From contig CAZFVY010000028.1 of assembly GCA_964522665.1 (NCBI GenBank), forward strand, positions 1-63,363: DNA of 63,363 nucleotides, in the 5' to 3' direction. Made by a program: the position numbers and the translations under genes. Under the pieces are notes generated by a model, which ran no database searches, was not told where the DNA came from, and worked only from the letters and a program-made list of their open reading frames with translations. Positions 49,754 to 58,991 of the stretch are shown piece by piece. Every line of letters begins with the position of its first letter. The first letter of the stretch is position 1. This DNA comes from CAZFVY01 sp964522665 (GTDB lineage Bacteria; Verrucomicrobiota; Verrucomicrobiia; Limisphaerales; CAZFVY01).

Positions 49754-52282
49754 GTGAAAACCTTGTCCCAGGCGTTGAAAACCTTGGCGTGGACGGTCCT
49801 TTTCGGGCTGTCTTGGTGGGCACGACCGGCGTTGGGCGAAACACCGGCCGCGCCCAAGGATTTTGTGGCGGCGCGTCGTCATTGGGCCTATCAGCCGATT
49901 CATCGGCCAGCGCCGCCACCGGTACGGAATGGCTCGCTGGTCAAATCACCGATCGACGCGTTTGTACTGGCGCAGTTGGAGGGCAAAGGATTGACGCTCT
50001 CCCCGCCGGCGGATCGGCGAGCGCTGATCCGTCGGGTCTATTACGACCTGATCGGCTTGCCGCCCGCGTACGAAGTCGTTGAGGCGTTCGCGCGCGACCA
50101 TTCGCCGGAGGCTTACGCCCGGTTGGTGGATGAATTACTCGCTTCACCGCGTTACGGCGAGCGGTGGGGACGGCACTGGCTGGACGTGGCGCGCTACGCG
50201 GAGACAAAAGACCTGGTGTTGCTTTTTGGCAAGGACCGGCTGCGGCCGTACGCGTACACGTACCGCGACTACGTGATACGGGCGTTCAACCTTGATCTCC
50301 CGTTTGACCAATTTGTCCGTGAGCAGTTGGCGGCCGACCAAGTGGCGCCGCAAAGCGAACCGTGGCGGCAGGCGGCGCTTGGTTTTCTGACGTTGGGCCG
50401 GCTTTACGACAATAATCCGCATGACCAGATCGACGACCAGATCGACACGGTGTCGCGGGCGTTCCTCGGTTTAACCGTCGCGTGCGCTCGCTGTCATGAC
50501 CACAAGTACGACGCGATCACGAGCGAGGATTATTATGGTCTGTACGGCGTGTTTGCGAATTCCGAGCGGCCTTACGACCTGCCGCTGATCGAGGCGCCGG
50601 AGCGCGTTCCGGGCGGCGAAGCGTTCGAGAAGAAGTTGGCGGAGTCCCGGCGGAAACTGCAGGAGTTGATCGACGCCGAGTACGAAAAGCTGAGCGGAAT
50701 CGCCCGCGACCGGGTGGCTGATTATCTGGTTCGCATTGCGACCTCGACGCCTGATATTTCAGAGAATTCGAGCTTCTTCCTTTCGCTGGCGCCGGACGAT
50801 TTGCGCCCCGGCCTGGTGCATCGCTGGCGGCTTTACGTTGAACAGCGAGCCCGTCCGGACGATCATGTTTTCGGGCTGTGGGCCAAGCTGATGGCTCTGC
50901 CGGACGAAGGATTCGCCGCCCGGGCGCGCGAGGTGGTCCGCGAAGCGTCGCGGGAAGGCGCGGGCGACGCTTCCACGGGAGGCGTTCGGTTGAATCCACT
51001 GGTCGTTAAGGCGTTCACGGCCGCGTCGCCAACCAACAAGGGCGACGCCGCGCGGATTTACGGTGAGTTGCTCCATCGGACCTACCTGGATTCGAAGGCT
51101 TCGTCGGCGTCCGCGACTCCGCGGACGCCCGGCCCGGACGAGCGCGAGTTGCTGGCGTTGGTCTCGGGTCCGGAAAGCCCGGGGTTCTTTGAGAAGCGAC
51201 AGACCGCGCAGCACATGTCGCGGGTGGAGGCGGATAAATTTGGCGGATTGGTCGCGGAACTGGACAAAATCGCGGCGTATTCGACGAACGCGCCACCGGC
51301 CCGAGCCATGGTGGTGGCGGACACGCCCGAGATTCACGAGCCGCATATTTTTATCCGCGGCAGTCCGGCGCGCCCGGGGGCGTTGGCGCCGCGGGCGTTC
51401 CTGCGGGTTCTGGCGGGCGACGATCGCAAACCGTTCTCGCACGGGAGCGGCCGTCTCGACCTCGCCCGCGCGATCACGGCGCCGGACAACCCGTTGACGG
51501 CGCGGGTCATCGTCAACCGCGTCTGGATGGAACATTTTGGCGAACCCCTCGTTAGCTCGCCCAACGATTTCGGGACGCGGAGCGAACCGCCCGCGCAGCC
51601 CGAGTTGCTCGATTATCTGGCGGCTACGCTTATTGAAGACGGCTGGTCGCTTAAGAGGCTTCACCGGCGAATTATGCTGTCGGCGACCTATCAACAGTCG
51701 GTCCAAACGCCAGAGCCGGCGAAGGCGCTGGGCGAGCGGGTCGATCCCAACAATAGATTGTTCTGGCATTTCGGCCGGCGCCGTCTGGATCTCGAGGCGA
51801 TGCGCGATACGTTGCTGGTGGTATCCGGTCGGCTGGATCCCACGTTCGGCGGCCGTTCGGTCGATGTGGCGGGCGATCCGTTCAATCGGCGTCGAACGGT
51901 GTACGGTTTAGTCGATCGGCAGGATTTGCCGGCGTTCTTCCGCGCCTTTGATTTCGCGGTGCCCGACCAATGCGTGGACCGGCGATCCCGGACGAGCGTG
52001 CCGCAACAAGCGCTCTTCGCGATGAATTCGCCGTTCATCATGGAGCAGGCCCGGGCGCTGGCCGAGCGAACTGGGGGCGAAGCGACGCCGGCGGATCGAA
52101 TCCGGGCGCTGTACCGGCTGGCGCTGGGACGGCTGCCGGATTTACGCGAGGTCGAGTTGGGCGCACGGTTCGTGCATGAAAACGATACGCTCCCCGCGGT
52201 GGGTGAAGAGGGGCAGTTGGGCGCCTGGGAGCGGTTCGCCCAAGTGCTGCTGATGTCGAACGAAATGATATTTGTTGAATAA
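49754..52282 (+). CDS. DUF1549/DUF1553 exported protein
   Basis: An 842-residue exported protein of the kind found in Planctomycetota and Verrucomicrobiota. It has a signal-like N-terminus (LAWTVLFGLSWWARPALGE), a DUF1549 domain (SPIDAFVLAQL, RRVYYDLIGLPP, RYGERWGRHWLDVARYAE, VACARCHDHKYDAI) and a C-terminal DUF1553 domain (NPLTARVIVNRVWMEHFGEPLV, RSRTSVPQQALFAMNSPFI). The CARCH sequence resembles a heme-binding CxxCH and is typical of DUF1549. I start at the GTG at 49754 before the hydrophobic segment; a longer frame enters the divergent kinase gene and is not conserved. The DUF1501 gene follows after 48 bp. Function unknown. Confidence 0.9.
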   Translation: MKTLSQALKTLAWTVLFGLSWWARPALGETPAAPKDFVAARRHWAYQPIHRPAPPPVRNGSLVKSPIDAFVLAQLEGKGLTLSPPADRRALIRRVYYDLIGLPPAYEVVEAFARDHSPEAYARLVDELLASPRYGERWGRHWLDVARYAETKDLVLLFGKDRLRPYAYTYRDYVIRAFNLDLPFDQFVREQLAADQVAPQSEPWRQAALGFLTLGRLYDNNPHDQIDDQIDTVSRAFLGLTVACARCHDHKYDAITSEDYYGLYGVFANSERPYDLPLIEAPERVPGGEAFEKKLAESRRKLQELIDAEYEKLSGIARDRVADYLVRIATSTPDISENSSFFLSLAPDDLRPGLVHRWRLYVEQRARPDDHVFGLWAKLMALPDEGFAARAREVVREASREGAGDASTGGVRLNPLVVKAFTAASPTNKGDAARIYGELLHRTYLDSKASSASATPRTPGPDERELLALVSGPESPGFFEKRQTAQHMSRVEADKFGGLVAELDKIAAYSTNAPPARAMVVADTPEIHEPHIFIRGSPARPGALAPRAFLRVLAGDDRKPFSHGSGRLDLARAITAPDNPLTARVIVNRVWMEHFGEPLVSSPNDFGTRSEPPAQPELLDYLAATLIEDGWSLKRLHRRIMLSATYQQSVQTPEPAKALGERVDPNNRLFWHFGRRRLDLEAMRDTLLVVSGRLDPTFGGRSVDVAGDPFNRRRTVYGLVDRQDLPAFFRAFDFAVPDQCVDRRSRTSVPQQALFAMNSPFIMEQARALAERTGGEATPADRIRALYRLALGRLPDLREVELGARFVHENDTLPAVGEEGQLGAWERFAQVLLMSNEMIFVE

Positions 52283-52330
52283 GTCCCGGTGACGCTGGAT
52301 CGAAGTACAGAGAATCGTTCATACAAAAAC

Positions 52331-53788
52331 ATGAATCCCGCAGAACACCGACCTATCTACGGCTCATCCTTCCTGAATCGGCGCGAGATGCTGCGCCGCA
52401 TGGGAACCGGCCTGGGCTGGCTCGGGCTTTCGTTGTTGGCGCAGGAGTCGGGCCTGCTGATTCCCCGGGCGTCGGCTAGCGACGGCGCGCCCAATCCGCT
52501 CGCGCCGCGGCCGCCTCACTTTCCCGGCAAGGCCAAACACCTGATCCACATCTACCTCAATGGCGGGCCGTCGCACGTGGACACGTTTGACCCGAAGCCG
52601 CTGCTCGACAAATACGCCGGCAAAACGTTGCCCGCGGGCAATTTGACGACCGAGCGGCGGACCGGCGCGGCGCTGCCGTCGCCGTTCAAGTTTCACCGGT
52701 ACGGTCAGAGCGGCATCGAAGTGAGCGAGCTTTTCGCGAAAACGGCCAAACACATTGACGACATCTGCGTCATTCGTTCGATGCAGGCGAACACGCCGAA
52801 TCACGAGCAGTCGATGCGCCTGATGAATTGCGGCGACGAGCGGCTTTCGCGCCCGAGTTATGGGGCGTGGCTGACCTACGGCATGGGGACGGATAACGTG
52901 AATTTACCGGGCTTTATCGCGATGTGCCCCGGCATGCCGGTCGCGGACGTCTCGAACTGGCGGTCGGCGTTTTTGCCGGGCATTTATCAAGGGACCCATA
53001 TCAACACGAAGAAGACCAAGCCCGAGGAGTTGATCGAGAATATCGTCAACCAGCGCGTGAGCCTGGCGGCGCAGCGACGGCAGCTGGATCTTTTGGCGGA
53101 GTTGAATCGTGACTACGAACGCGGACGGGAAGACGATCCGGCGCTTGAGGCGCGGGTCCAATCGTTTGAACTGGCCTACCGAATGCAGATCGCGGCGACC
53201 GACGCGTTCGATCTTTCCAAGGAGCCGCAATACATCCGCGAGGCCTACGGCGACCATGTCCAAGGGCGGCAATTGTTGATCGCCCGGCGATTGATCGAAC
53301 GCGGCGTGCGGGTGGTTCAATGCTACCACGGCGACGTCCAACCGTGGGACAGCCACGATATGATCGAGCAGAACCATCGCAATCTTGCGCGTGAAATCGA
53401 TCAGCCGGCGGCGGCCTTACTTTACGATTTGAAGGAGCGGGGTCTCCTGGACGAGACCCTGGTATTGTGCGGCGGGGAATTCGGCCGAACCCCGGCCGCC
53501 GAGATGCCGGCGCCGGGCACTCCCGGAAACGGTCGTGGGCGTGACCATAATCATTGGGGCTTCAGCGTCTGGCTGGCCGGCGGCGGCGTCAAAGGTGGCG
53601 TCGTTCATGGCGCCACCGATGAGTTCGGCTACCGCGCGGTCGAGAAGCCGGTGCATGTTCACGACCTCCATGCCACGATGCTTCATCTGCTCGGGTTCAA
53701 CCACGAGAAGCTGACCTACCGCTACGCGGGGCGCGACTTTCGCCTGACGGACGTGGCGGGGCGAATTGTCCATGAGATCGTGGCATAG
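52331..53788 (+). CDS. DUF1501 exported protein (sulfatase-like superfamily)
   Basis: A 485-residue exported DUF1501 protein that pairs with DUF1549/1553 genes. It has a Tat-like N-terminus (NRREMLRRMGTGLGWLGLSL), the HLIHIYLNGGPSHVDTFDPK motif, HEQSMRLMNCG, QCYHGDVQPWDSHDMIEQNH, and the late LCGGEFGRTPAAEMPAPGTPG, GRDHNHWGFSVWLAGGGVKGG segments typical of this alkaline-phosphatase-like superfamily. The ATG at 52331 gives the standard signal. The exact substrate is unknown. Confidence 0.9.
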   Translation: MNPAEHRPIYGSSFLNRREMLRRMGTGLGWLGLSLLAQESGLLIPRASASDGAPNPLAPRPPHFPGKAKHLIHIYLNGGPSHVDTFDPKPLLDKYAGKTLPAGNLTTERRTGAALPSPFKFHRYGQSGIEVSELFAKTAKHIDDICVIRSMQANTPNHEQSMRLMNCGDERLSRPSYGAWLTYGMGTDNVNLPGFIAMCPGMPVADVSNWRSAFLPGIYQGTHINTKKTKPEELIENIVNQRVSLAAQRRQLDLLAELNRDYERGREDDPALEARVQSFELAYRMQIAATDAFDLSKEPQYIREAYGDHVQGRQLLIARRLIERGVRVVQCYHGDVQPWDSHDMIEQNHRNLAREIDQPAAALLYDLKERGLLDETLVLCGGEFGRTPAAEMPAPGTPGNGRGRDHNHWGFSVWLAGGGVKGGVVHGATDEFGYRAVEKPVHVHDLHATMLHLLGFNHEKLTYRYAGRDFRLTDVAGRIVHEIVA

Positions 53789-53920
53789 GGTGGCGCGAGC
53801 GAGTTGAAGCGAATGCAGGGCGTGGTTAGGTGAGCTTGGCGGTCGGAGCCCGCGCCTCCGGACTGAAGAACCAATTAACCTTAAGGCCGTCTGGAGTGAG
53901 AACCAGCGCTTGTAGGCTTC

Positions 53921-53965
53921 TTACGGATGCTCGCTCCAATGAGCCAGTAGCTCCCGCCCCTTCAC
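53921..53965 (-). pseudogene. hicA: Remnant of hicA toxin gene
   Basis: A GTG at 53965 overlaps the hicB stop (GTGA) and opens the frame V-K-G-R-E-L-L-A-H-W-S-E-H-P before a TAA at 53921. This matches the start of HicA proteins (MKRRELLxHLxxHG). No further HicA-like sequence was recognised in any frame downstream to 53830, so the toxin gene appears decayed. Fourteen codons are a short match, so confidence is moderate. Confidence 0.4.
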
Positions 53966-54174
53966 AAGACCAACGGCTCCTCGATGAAGTCACCACAAGC
54001 GGCGCTACGGGCGTCTTCTCGATTAAACGCGATCGCTTCGCGCAGGGCTTCCCGCAGGGAATCCAACAACTCTTCCTTTGTGTGCTCCTGTACGTTGACG
54101 CCCGGCATTTCCTCAACCCATCCGATCCACCAATCGCCGTCTTGTTTCACGAGAGCCGTGTAATCGCTCTTCAT
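53962..54174 (-). CDS. hicB: HicB-family antitoxin
   Basis: A 70-residue HicB-like protein. MKSDYTALVKQDGDWWIGWVEEMPGVN and the HTKEELLDSLREALREAI helix match the short HicB antitoxins that lack a DNA-binding tail. The ATG at 54174 gives the conserved start; a longer upstream frame is not conserved. Relatives are followed by hicA, and a 14-codon hicA-like start overlaps this stop codon, so the partner toxin seems to have decayed and the antitoxin remains. Confidence 0.75.
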   Translation of the reverse strand: MKSDYTALVKQDGDWWIGWVEEMPGVNVQEHTKEELLDSLREALREAIAFNREDARSAACGDFIEEPLVL

Positions 54175-54300
54175 GGCAAAACGATAGGCTGGTGAAAACA
54201 AATCGGCAACTTGTCTTCCGCCGTCGAACAGGTGATAGACAACCACGTGCCGCCGGGGTCCAGGGCTTGGTGCGCCGACGCTTGGCGGTCGAGCGGGGAT

Positions 54301-54345
54301 CGCGACCAAAGCGGGGTCGTGCTTCGCGTGCCCCCGCACTCCAAA
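54301..54345. repeat. Dispersed intergenic repeat, copy B
   Basis: A 45-bp copy of the repeat also found at 25593-25637, with 40 of 45 positions identical and the same orientation. The minus strand encodes CGG-T-RSTTPLWS, again as a translation artefact of the repeat. Confidence 0.75.
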
Positions 54346-54416
54346 GTGTCGCGACCTTCGGCATCGACACGGCGAAGCTTCAAGGTGGAGTTAATAAAAC
54401 CTCAATTGGCGCTAGG

Positions 54417-54441
54417 AACTCGGCGTTGAAGTTGGCCGAGT
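54417..54441. repeat. Hairpin repeat, copy 2
   Basis: AACTCGGCGTT is shared with the hairpin at 1521. The second arm pairs as ACTCGGC / GCCGAGT with a loop of about 10 bases. There is no T-run. It may be a second, diverged copy of a small palindromic repeat. Confidence 0.35.
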
Positions 54442-54742
54442 CCGGGCGTACGTGTGGGGCGGATGAGCGTTATTGCTGAACATCGATTTGAAGACTCAAG
54501 GCGGGTGTCCGGCGGATTCTTTGCCGGTGGTCAAAGTTCGTTCGACCCTCAGAGTTTGAGGCGGGGGAGGGCGGGCTTCGCCGTCTCGACTGCGGCCAGA
54601 ATCGGTCGTCGCCGATGCGAGCGGCAGGCTCAAACAGTCGCAGAAGGAACAAGGGAGAGCCGTTTTTCTGCTTGGGGAATATCGATAAAGTTGTCCATTA
54701 GTTGTGTTGTTCGAAAGACCTACCCACAGCAGGTTGTGGTTT

Positions 54743-54770
54743 TTGCTTTACTTGCGTTTCTGGGTATGCT
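54743..54770 (+). promoter_or_regulatory. Candidate promoter for smc
   Basis: TTGCTT (54743-54748) and TATGCT (54765-54770) with a 16-base spacer, about 16 bases before the smc ATG. Both boxes deviate from the consensus, so the call is tentative. Confidence 0.25.
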
Positions 54771-54786
54771 TTGATTTTCACGTCTA

Positions 54787-57700
54787 ATGCACCTGAAGAA
54801 TTTAACAGTTTTGGGCTTCAAGTCCTTCGCGGACAAGACTTCACTCAATTTCCAACCGGGCGTCACCGCGATCGTCGGGCCGAACGGCTGTGGCAAGTCG
54901 AACGTATCGGACGCCATCCGGTGGGTTTTGGGTGAACAATCGGCCAAAGCGCTGCGCGGCGGCGAGATGGCCGATGTCATTTTTAACGGAACCGATCGCC
55001 GCAAGGGATTGGGGATGGCCGAGGTTTCGCTGACCATCGACGGGGTGGATCAGGAAGACTTGCGGGCGGCTGGAGTGGCGGTCGCGTACCATGAGGTGAC
55101 CTTGACCCGGCGGGTTTTTCGGGATGGCGGGAGCGAGTACTTTATCAATCGGACGCCGTGCCGGTTGAAGGACATCCAGCAGTTGTTCATGGGAACCGGC
55201 GTCGGCCGGACGAGCTACAGCATCATGGCGCAGGGGAACATCACCCAGATTCTTTCGAGCAAGCCGGAGGATCGCCGCATGATTTTTGAAGAAGCGGCAG
55301 GTATCACGCGGTTCAAAGCGCAAAAAAAGGAGACGCTGCGGCGCCTCGAGTACACGGAGCAGAATTTGGTGCGCATTTCGGACCTGCTCCGGGAGGTCAA
55401 ACGCCAGATCGGGTCGCTCCAGCGGCAAGCCGGCAAAGCGCGCCGCTACAAGCAAATCATGCTCGAGCTTCAGCATCTCGAGACCCAATTGGCCCGGCAT
55501 CAGTACGACCAATTGCAGGCCGAAATCGCCGCGCGCGAAGAGGCGGTTAATAAACTTCGGACCGCGATTGAGACCGGCTCGGAAAGCATTTTACGGCGCG
55601 AGAACGAACTGGCCCAACTCCGTCAACGTCTTTCGGAGCTTGAACATCAGGTTCACCAATTGCAGCAAGAGGGGCTTGAGTTGAAGAATCGGATCGACCG
55701 CCATGAGGGCCGCATCCAATTCAATGAAGAACGTCTGCGGGAGTTGGAGACGCAGAACGCCACGGCGCTGGCCGAGATCAACCAGGCTGAGGAACGCCGC
55801 CAGGGCGCGGAGTCGGAGTTGGCGGTGGTGACCGAGCGCTTGAACGCCTCGAATCTCACCTTGGAGAGCCACCGCGAGTCGCTCGCGGTCAAGACGGCGG
55901 CGTTGCGCGAGGTGGAAGACCGCCTGCGCGGCAAACAGGAGGCGCTGCGCCAGGCGCAATCGCAGTCTTTTGCGGCCGCCCAGCAGCTTTCGCGCGCGCG
56001 CAATGAGATCAACGCCCTCGACCTGCAAAAGCAGGGCAACCAGATTCGACTGGAAAAGCTCTCGGCCGAAAAAATCCAGCTCGAGGAGGAACGCGTCCGC
56101 CTCGAGGCGCGCTTGCAGGAATTCGCGGCCAATGTCGCGGCGCAAAGCCAAAACGTCTTGACGCAGCGCGGCACGCTGGCGGAACGGCAGCAACGTCTGC
56201 AGGAAATTCAACAGGAGTTGAGCCGCGCGGCGGCGGAGTTGGAGCGGGTCTTGCGCCAACAGGCGGAGAAGCGCTCCCACCTGAATGTGCTGCAACAACT
56301 GCAGGCCGAGCACCATGGTTTCAGCGCCGGCACGCTGGCCGCGCTCAAAAACACGCAAAACGTGCTCGGCTCGCTCGCGGACCAGATCCGCGTGCCGGAT
56401 CAATACATCACCGCGATCGAGACCGCGCTCGGGCACCATCTGCAATTGGTGCTCACCGAGCGGCCGGACGCGGCCCAACAAATTCTGGCCGATCTGCGCG
56501 CCGCCAAGAAAGGCCGCGCCGGCATCGCGGCGCTTTCTTTGTGGTCGGAGGCTCCGACGCCGGTCGCCTCTTCGACCGGCGGACTCCCAGCCGCGGAGGT
56601 AGCGTCGTCGGGGGTGTGCGTCGAACCGGTCGCGAACGCGAGCGATGTTCCGCCCGCCGTTGACACGCCGGTCGCGCCCGAAAAGGCGGCCGCGGGGCCG
56701 GAGACGGCCCCGTGCGACGTGGCGTCCGAACCGCTCATCGCGTCGCCCGAGGTGACCCCAGCCACGAGCGACAGCGCCGTCACGCCCGCGCCTACCGAAG
56801 CAATACCGATCGTTCCCGAGCCGGCGCCAGGCGTCGCCGCCGTGAGCGTGGTTTCGGCGGAGCCGGCGGTCAGGAATTTGCTGGAAAGGTTGCTTGGATC
56901 AACGTGGATCGTCGCTGACTTGGCCGCGGCGACCGAGGCTTGGCGCCGGAAGCCGGGCGCGGGCGATTTTGTGACCACGACTGGCGAACTATTGACGCGG
57001 CACGGCGTCTATTTCGGCGGCGCGGGCAATGGCTCGGGTCAGACGCCTGATTCGATCCTCGGACGGAAGAACCAGGTGGCGGCCTTGGCGGAGCAACTAG
57101 AGGAGTTGCAGCGGCAAATTGGCGAACGAGGGCGGCAAAAGGGCGCCTTGCAAGGCGAGCAGACGTTGCTGCAGGCCAGTCTCCAGCAAGCGCAGACGGA
57201 ATTGCGCGCGCAGGAGGTCGCCGTGGCCACCCGCCAGGGCGAGTTCAACGCGCTCCAGAATTCCCAGCGCATCCTCAATCAGAAGATTGAGACGGTCGTC
57301 TATGAGGTCCAAAGCCTGGCGGCGCAGGAGCGGGAAGGCGCGGGCAAGCGTGACGCCCTGAGCGCGCGCGCCCAGGAATGGGAGGCAACGGATCAAACGC
57401 TGCAACAACAGGTGGCCGAATTCTCCGCGGGTCTCGACGAACTGCGCCAGGGCCGCGACGGCGCCAACGCGGCGTTGACGGAGGCCAAGATCGCCCTGGC
57501 GACCGAGGAGCAATTATCCGCTTCGTTCCGGCGGCAGCGTGAGCCGCTGGCGCAGCGGATTCGTGAGCTTAGCCAGTTGGCGGAGCGGCGGCGGGGCGAA
57601 ATTGGCTCCTTCTTGCAGCGGAAGAATCAGGCGGAGTCGGAGATCACCGAGGCGCGCGGCGCGATCGAGAGTTTGCGGCATCAGCGCGAACAACTCAACG

Positions 57701-58782
57701 CGCAGACCGCGGAATTGCTTACCCAGACGGAAACCGAGGAAGCGGAGATCGCCTCGCGCGAGGAGGGATTACGCGACCAGCGCCGGATTCTCGCGGAAGA
57801 GCAGCATAAGCGGGGCAACCTGGAAATCGAGTTGGCGCAGAAAAACATGGCGGTGCAGAATTTGCGTGACCGGGTTTTGCAAAAGTATCAATTGACCCTG
57901 GAGAATATTCGCAGCGAGTGCATCACGATCACCATCGCGGATGAAGGCCCGGCGAAGGTCCAGACTTTGTCGCCCGAGGAGATGGCGGCCTCGGGCGCGG
58001 CGACCGATTGGAACGCGGTCGGGCAACAGGTCTCGGCGTTGCAAGCGCGGATTGACGAGATGGGGCCGGTCAACCTCGTGGCGATCGAAGAATACGAGGA
58101 GACGGAGCAACGCCACAATTTTCTGGCGGCGCAGTACGAGGACTTGGTAAAGGCCAAGGCCCAATTGGTCGAGGTGCTGAGCAAGATCAATGTCCAAACG
58201 AAGGAGATGTTCACGGAGACGTTCCACAAAATCCGCGACAATTTCCGCATGCTGTTCACCGAGATTTTCGGCGGCGGCAAAGCGGACCTGATCCTTGTGG
58301 AGGAAGGGGACGTTTTGGAGAGCGGAATCGAAATCGTCGCGCGCCCTCCGGGGAAACAGTTGCAGACGATTTCATTGCTCTCTGGCGGTGAACAGACGAT
58401 GACCGCGGTGGCGCTCTTGTTCTCGATCTATCAGGTCAAACCGAGTCCCTTCTGCGTATTGGACGAATTGGACGCGCCGCTGGATGAGTCGAACATCAAT
58501 CGCTTTATCAAGGTGCTGCAGCGATTCCTGGTGCACTCCCAATTCATCATTATCACCCACAACAAGCGGACGATCGGCATGGCCGACGTGCTTTACGGCG
58601 TGACGATGCAGGAGGAAGGGGTGAGCAAGATCGTCAGCGTTAAGTTCCACAAAACCGGCGAAGCGGTCACGGACCATGTGCCCGCGGCCTTGGAGCCGCC
58701 GCCTTCCGCGCCCGAGATCAATCAGGAAGAAGACCGCGATCAACTCCGGGAGGAGACGCTCGAATTGGCGATGGCGAAGTGA
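54787..58782 (+). CDS. smc: Chromosome segregation protein SMC
   Basis: SMC forms the bacterial condensin core with ScpA/ScpB. The 1331-residue protein has Walker A GPNGCGKSN (residues 31-39) and the GVGRTSYSIMAQGNITQIL region, then a first coiled coil (about 170-510), a hinge, a second coiled coil and the C-terminal LSGGEQTMTA signature with Walker B VLDELDAPLDES. It is longer than typical ~1150-1200-residue SMCs because an insertion of about 108 residues interrupts the hinge (residues about 587-694, nucleotides about 56545-56868), rich in Pro, Ala, Val, Ser and Glu. Conserved hinge strands resume with NLLERLLGSTWIVADL. ATG at 54787. Confidence 0.96.
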   Translation: MHLKNLTVLGFKSFADKTSLNFQPGVTAIVGPNGCGKSNVSDAIRWVLGEQSAKALRGGEMADVIFNGTDRRKGLGMAEVSLTIDGVDQEDLRAAGVAVAYHEVTLTRRVFRDGGSEYFINRTPCRLKDIQQLFMGTGVGRTSYSIMAQGNITQILSSKPEDRRMIFEEAAGITRFKAQKKETLRRLEYTEQNLVRISDLLREVKRQIGSLQRQAGKARRYKQIMLELQHLETQLARHQYDQLQAEIAAREEAVNKLRTAIETGSESILRRENELAQLRQRLSELEHQVHQLQQEGLELKNRIDRHEGRIQFNEERLRELETQNATALAEINQAEERRQGAESELAVVTERLNASNLTLESHRESLAVKTAALREVEDRLRGKQEALRQAQSQSFAAAQQLSRARNEINALDLQKQGNQIRLEKLSAEKIQLEEERVRLEARLQEFAANVAAQSQNVLTQRGTLAERQQRLQEIQQELSRAAAELERVLRQQAEKRSHLNVLQQLQAEHHGFSAGTLAALKNTQNVLGSLADQIRVPDQYITAIETALGHHLQLVLTERPDAAQQILADLRAAKKGRAGIAALSLWSEAPTPVASSTGGLPAAEVASSGVCVEPVANASDVPPAVDTPVAPEKAAAGPETAPCDVASEPLIASPEVTPATSDSAVTPAPTEAIPIVPEPAPGVAAVSVVSAEPAVRNLLERLLGSTWIVADLAAATEAWRRKPGAGDFVTTTGELLTRHGVYFGGAGNGSGQTPDSILGRKNQVAALAEQLEELQRQIGERGRQKGALQGEQTLLQASLQQAQTELRAQEVAVATRQGEFNALQNSQRILNQKIETVVYEVQSLAAQEREGAGKRDALSARAQEWEATDQTLQQQVAEFSAGLDELRQGRDGANAALTEAKIALATEEQLSASFRRQREPLAQRIRELSQLAERRRGEIGSFLQRKNQAESEITEARGAIESLRHQREQLNAQTAELLTQTETEEAEIASREEGLRDQRRILAEEQHKRGNLEIELAQKNMAVQNLRDRVLQKYQLTLENIRSECITITIADEGPAKVQTLSPEEMAASGAATDWNAVGQQVSALQARIDEMGPVNLVAIEEYEETEQRHNFLAAQYEDLVKAKAQLVEVLSKINVQTKEMFTETFHKIRDNFRMLFTEIFGGGKADLILVEEGDVLESGIEIVARPPGKQLQTISLLSGGEQTMTAVALLFSIYQVKPSPFCVLDELDAPLDESNINRFIKVLQRFLVHSQFIIITHNKRTIGMADVLYGVTMQEEGVSKIVSVKFHKTGEAVTDHVPAALEPPPSAPEINQEEDRDQLREETLELAMAK

Positions 58783-58991
58783 TTCGCGGGCCGCTTGAAC
58801 GGGCGCTCTTCCCGGGAACGATCGTCCTGCGGGTCTGGGTGCGCGCGTCGCGTTTGGAGCTGGTCGGCTCCGCGTCTGGCCCGAGCCGTCCGGGCGAGAT
58901 CAATGGATCTGCGGTTACAACTGCAGATTGGCCGACGCCGGTTGATTCCGTTGGCGCCAAGGGTTACCATCCTCACCAGTGACTCGCGATC

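Larger units (their letters stand above)
54175..54786. other. Intergenic region with repeats and a putative smc promoter
   Basis: About 610 bp between hicB and smc. It holds dispersed repeat copy B (54301-54345), a hairpin repeat copy (54417-54441) and a promoter candidate (54743-54770). Small frames here are not supported as genes. Confidence 0.45.

Noticed and set aside
53826..53920. Possible continuation of hicA beyond its early stop
   Set aside because: None of the three minus-strand frames shows the HicA GxNHxxxxxP pattern, so only the first 14 codons were called.
54171..54383. Minus-strand frame upstream of hicB containing CGGTRSTTPLWS
   Set aside because: Explained by dispersed repeat copy B; not a gene.
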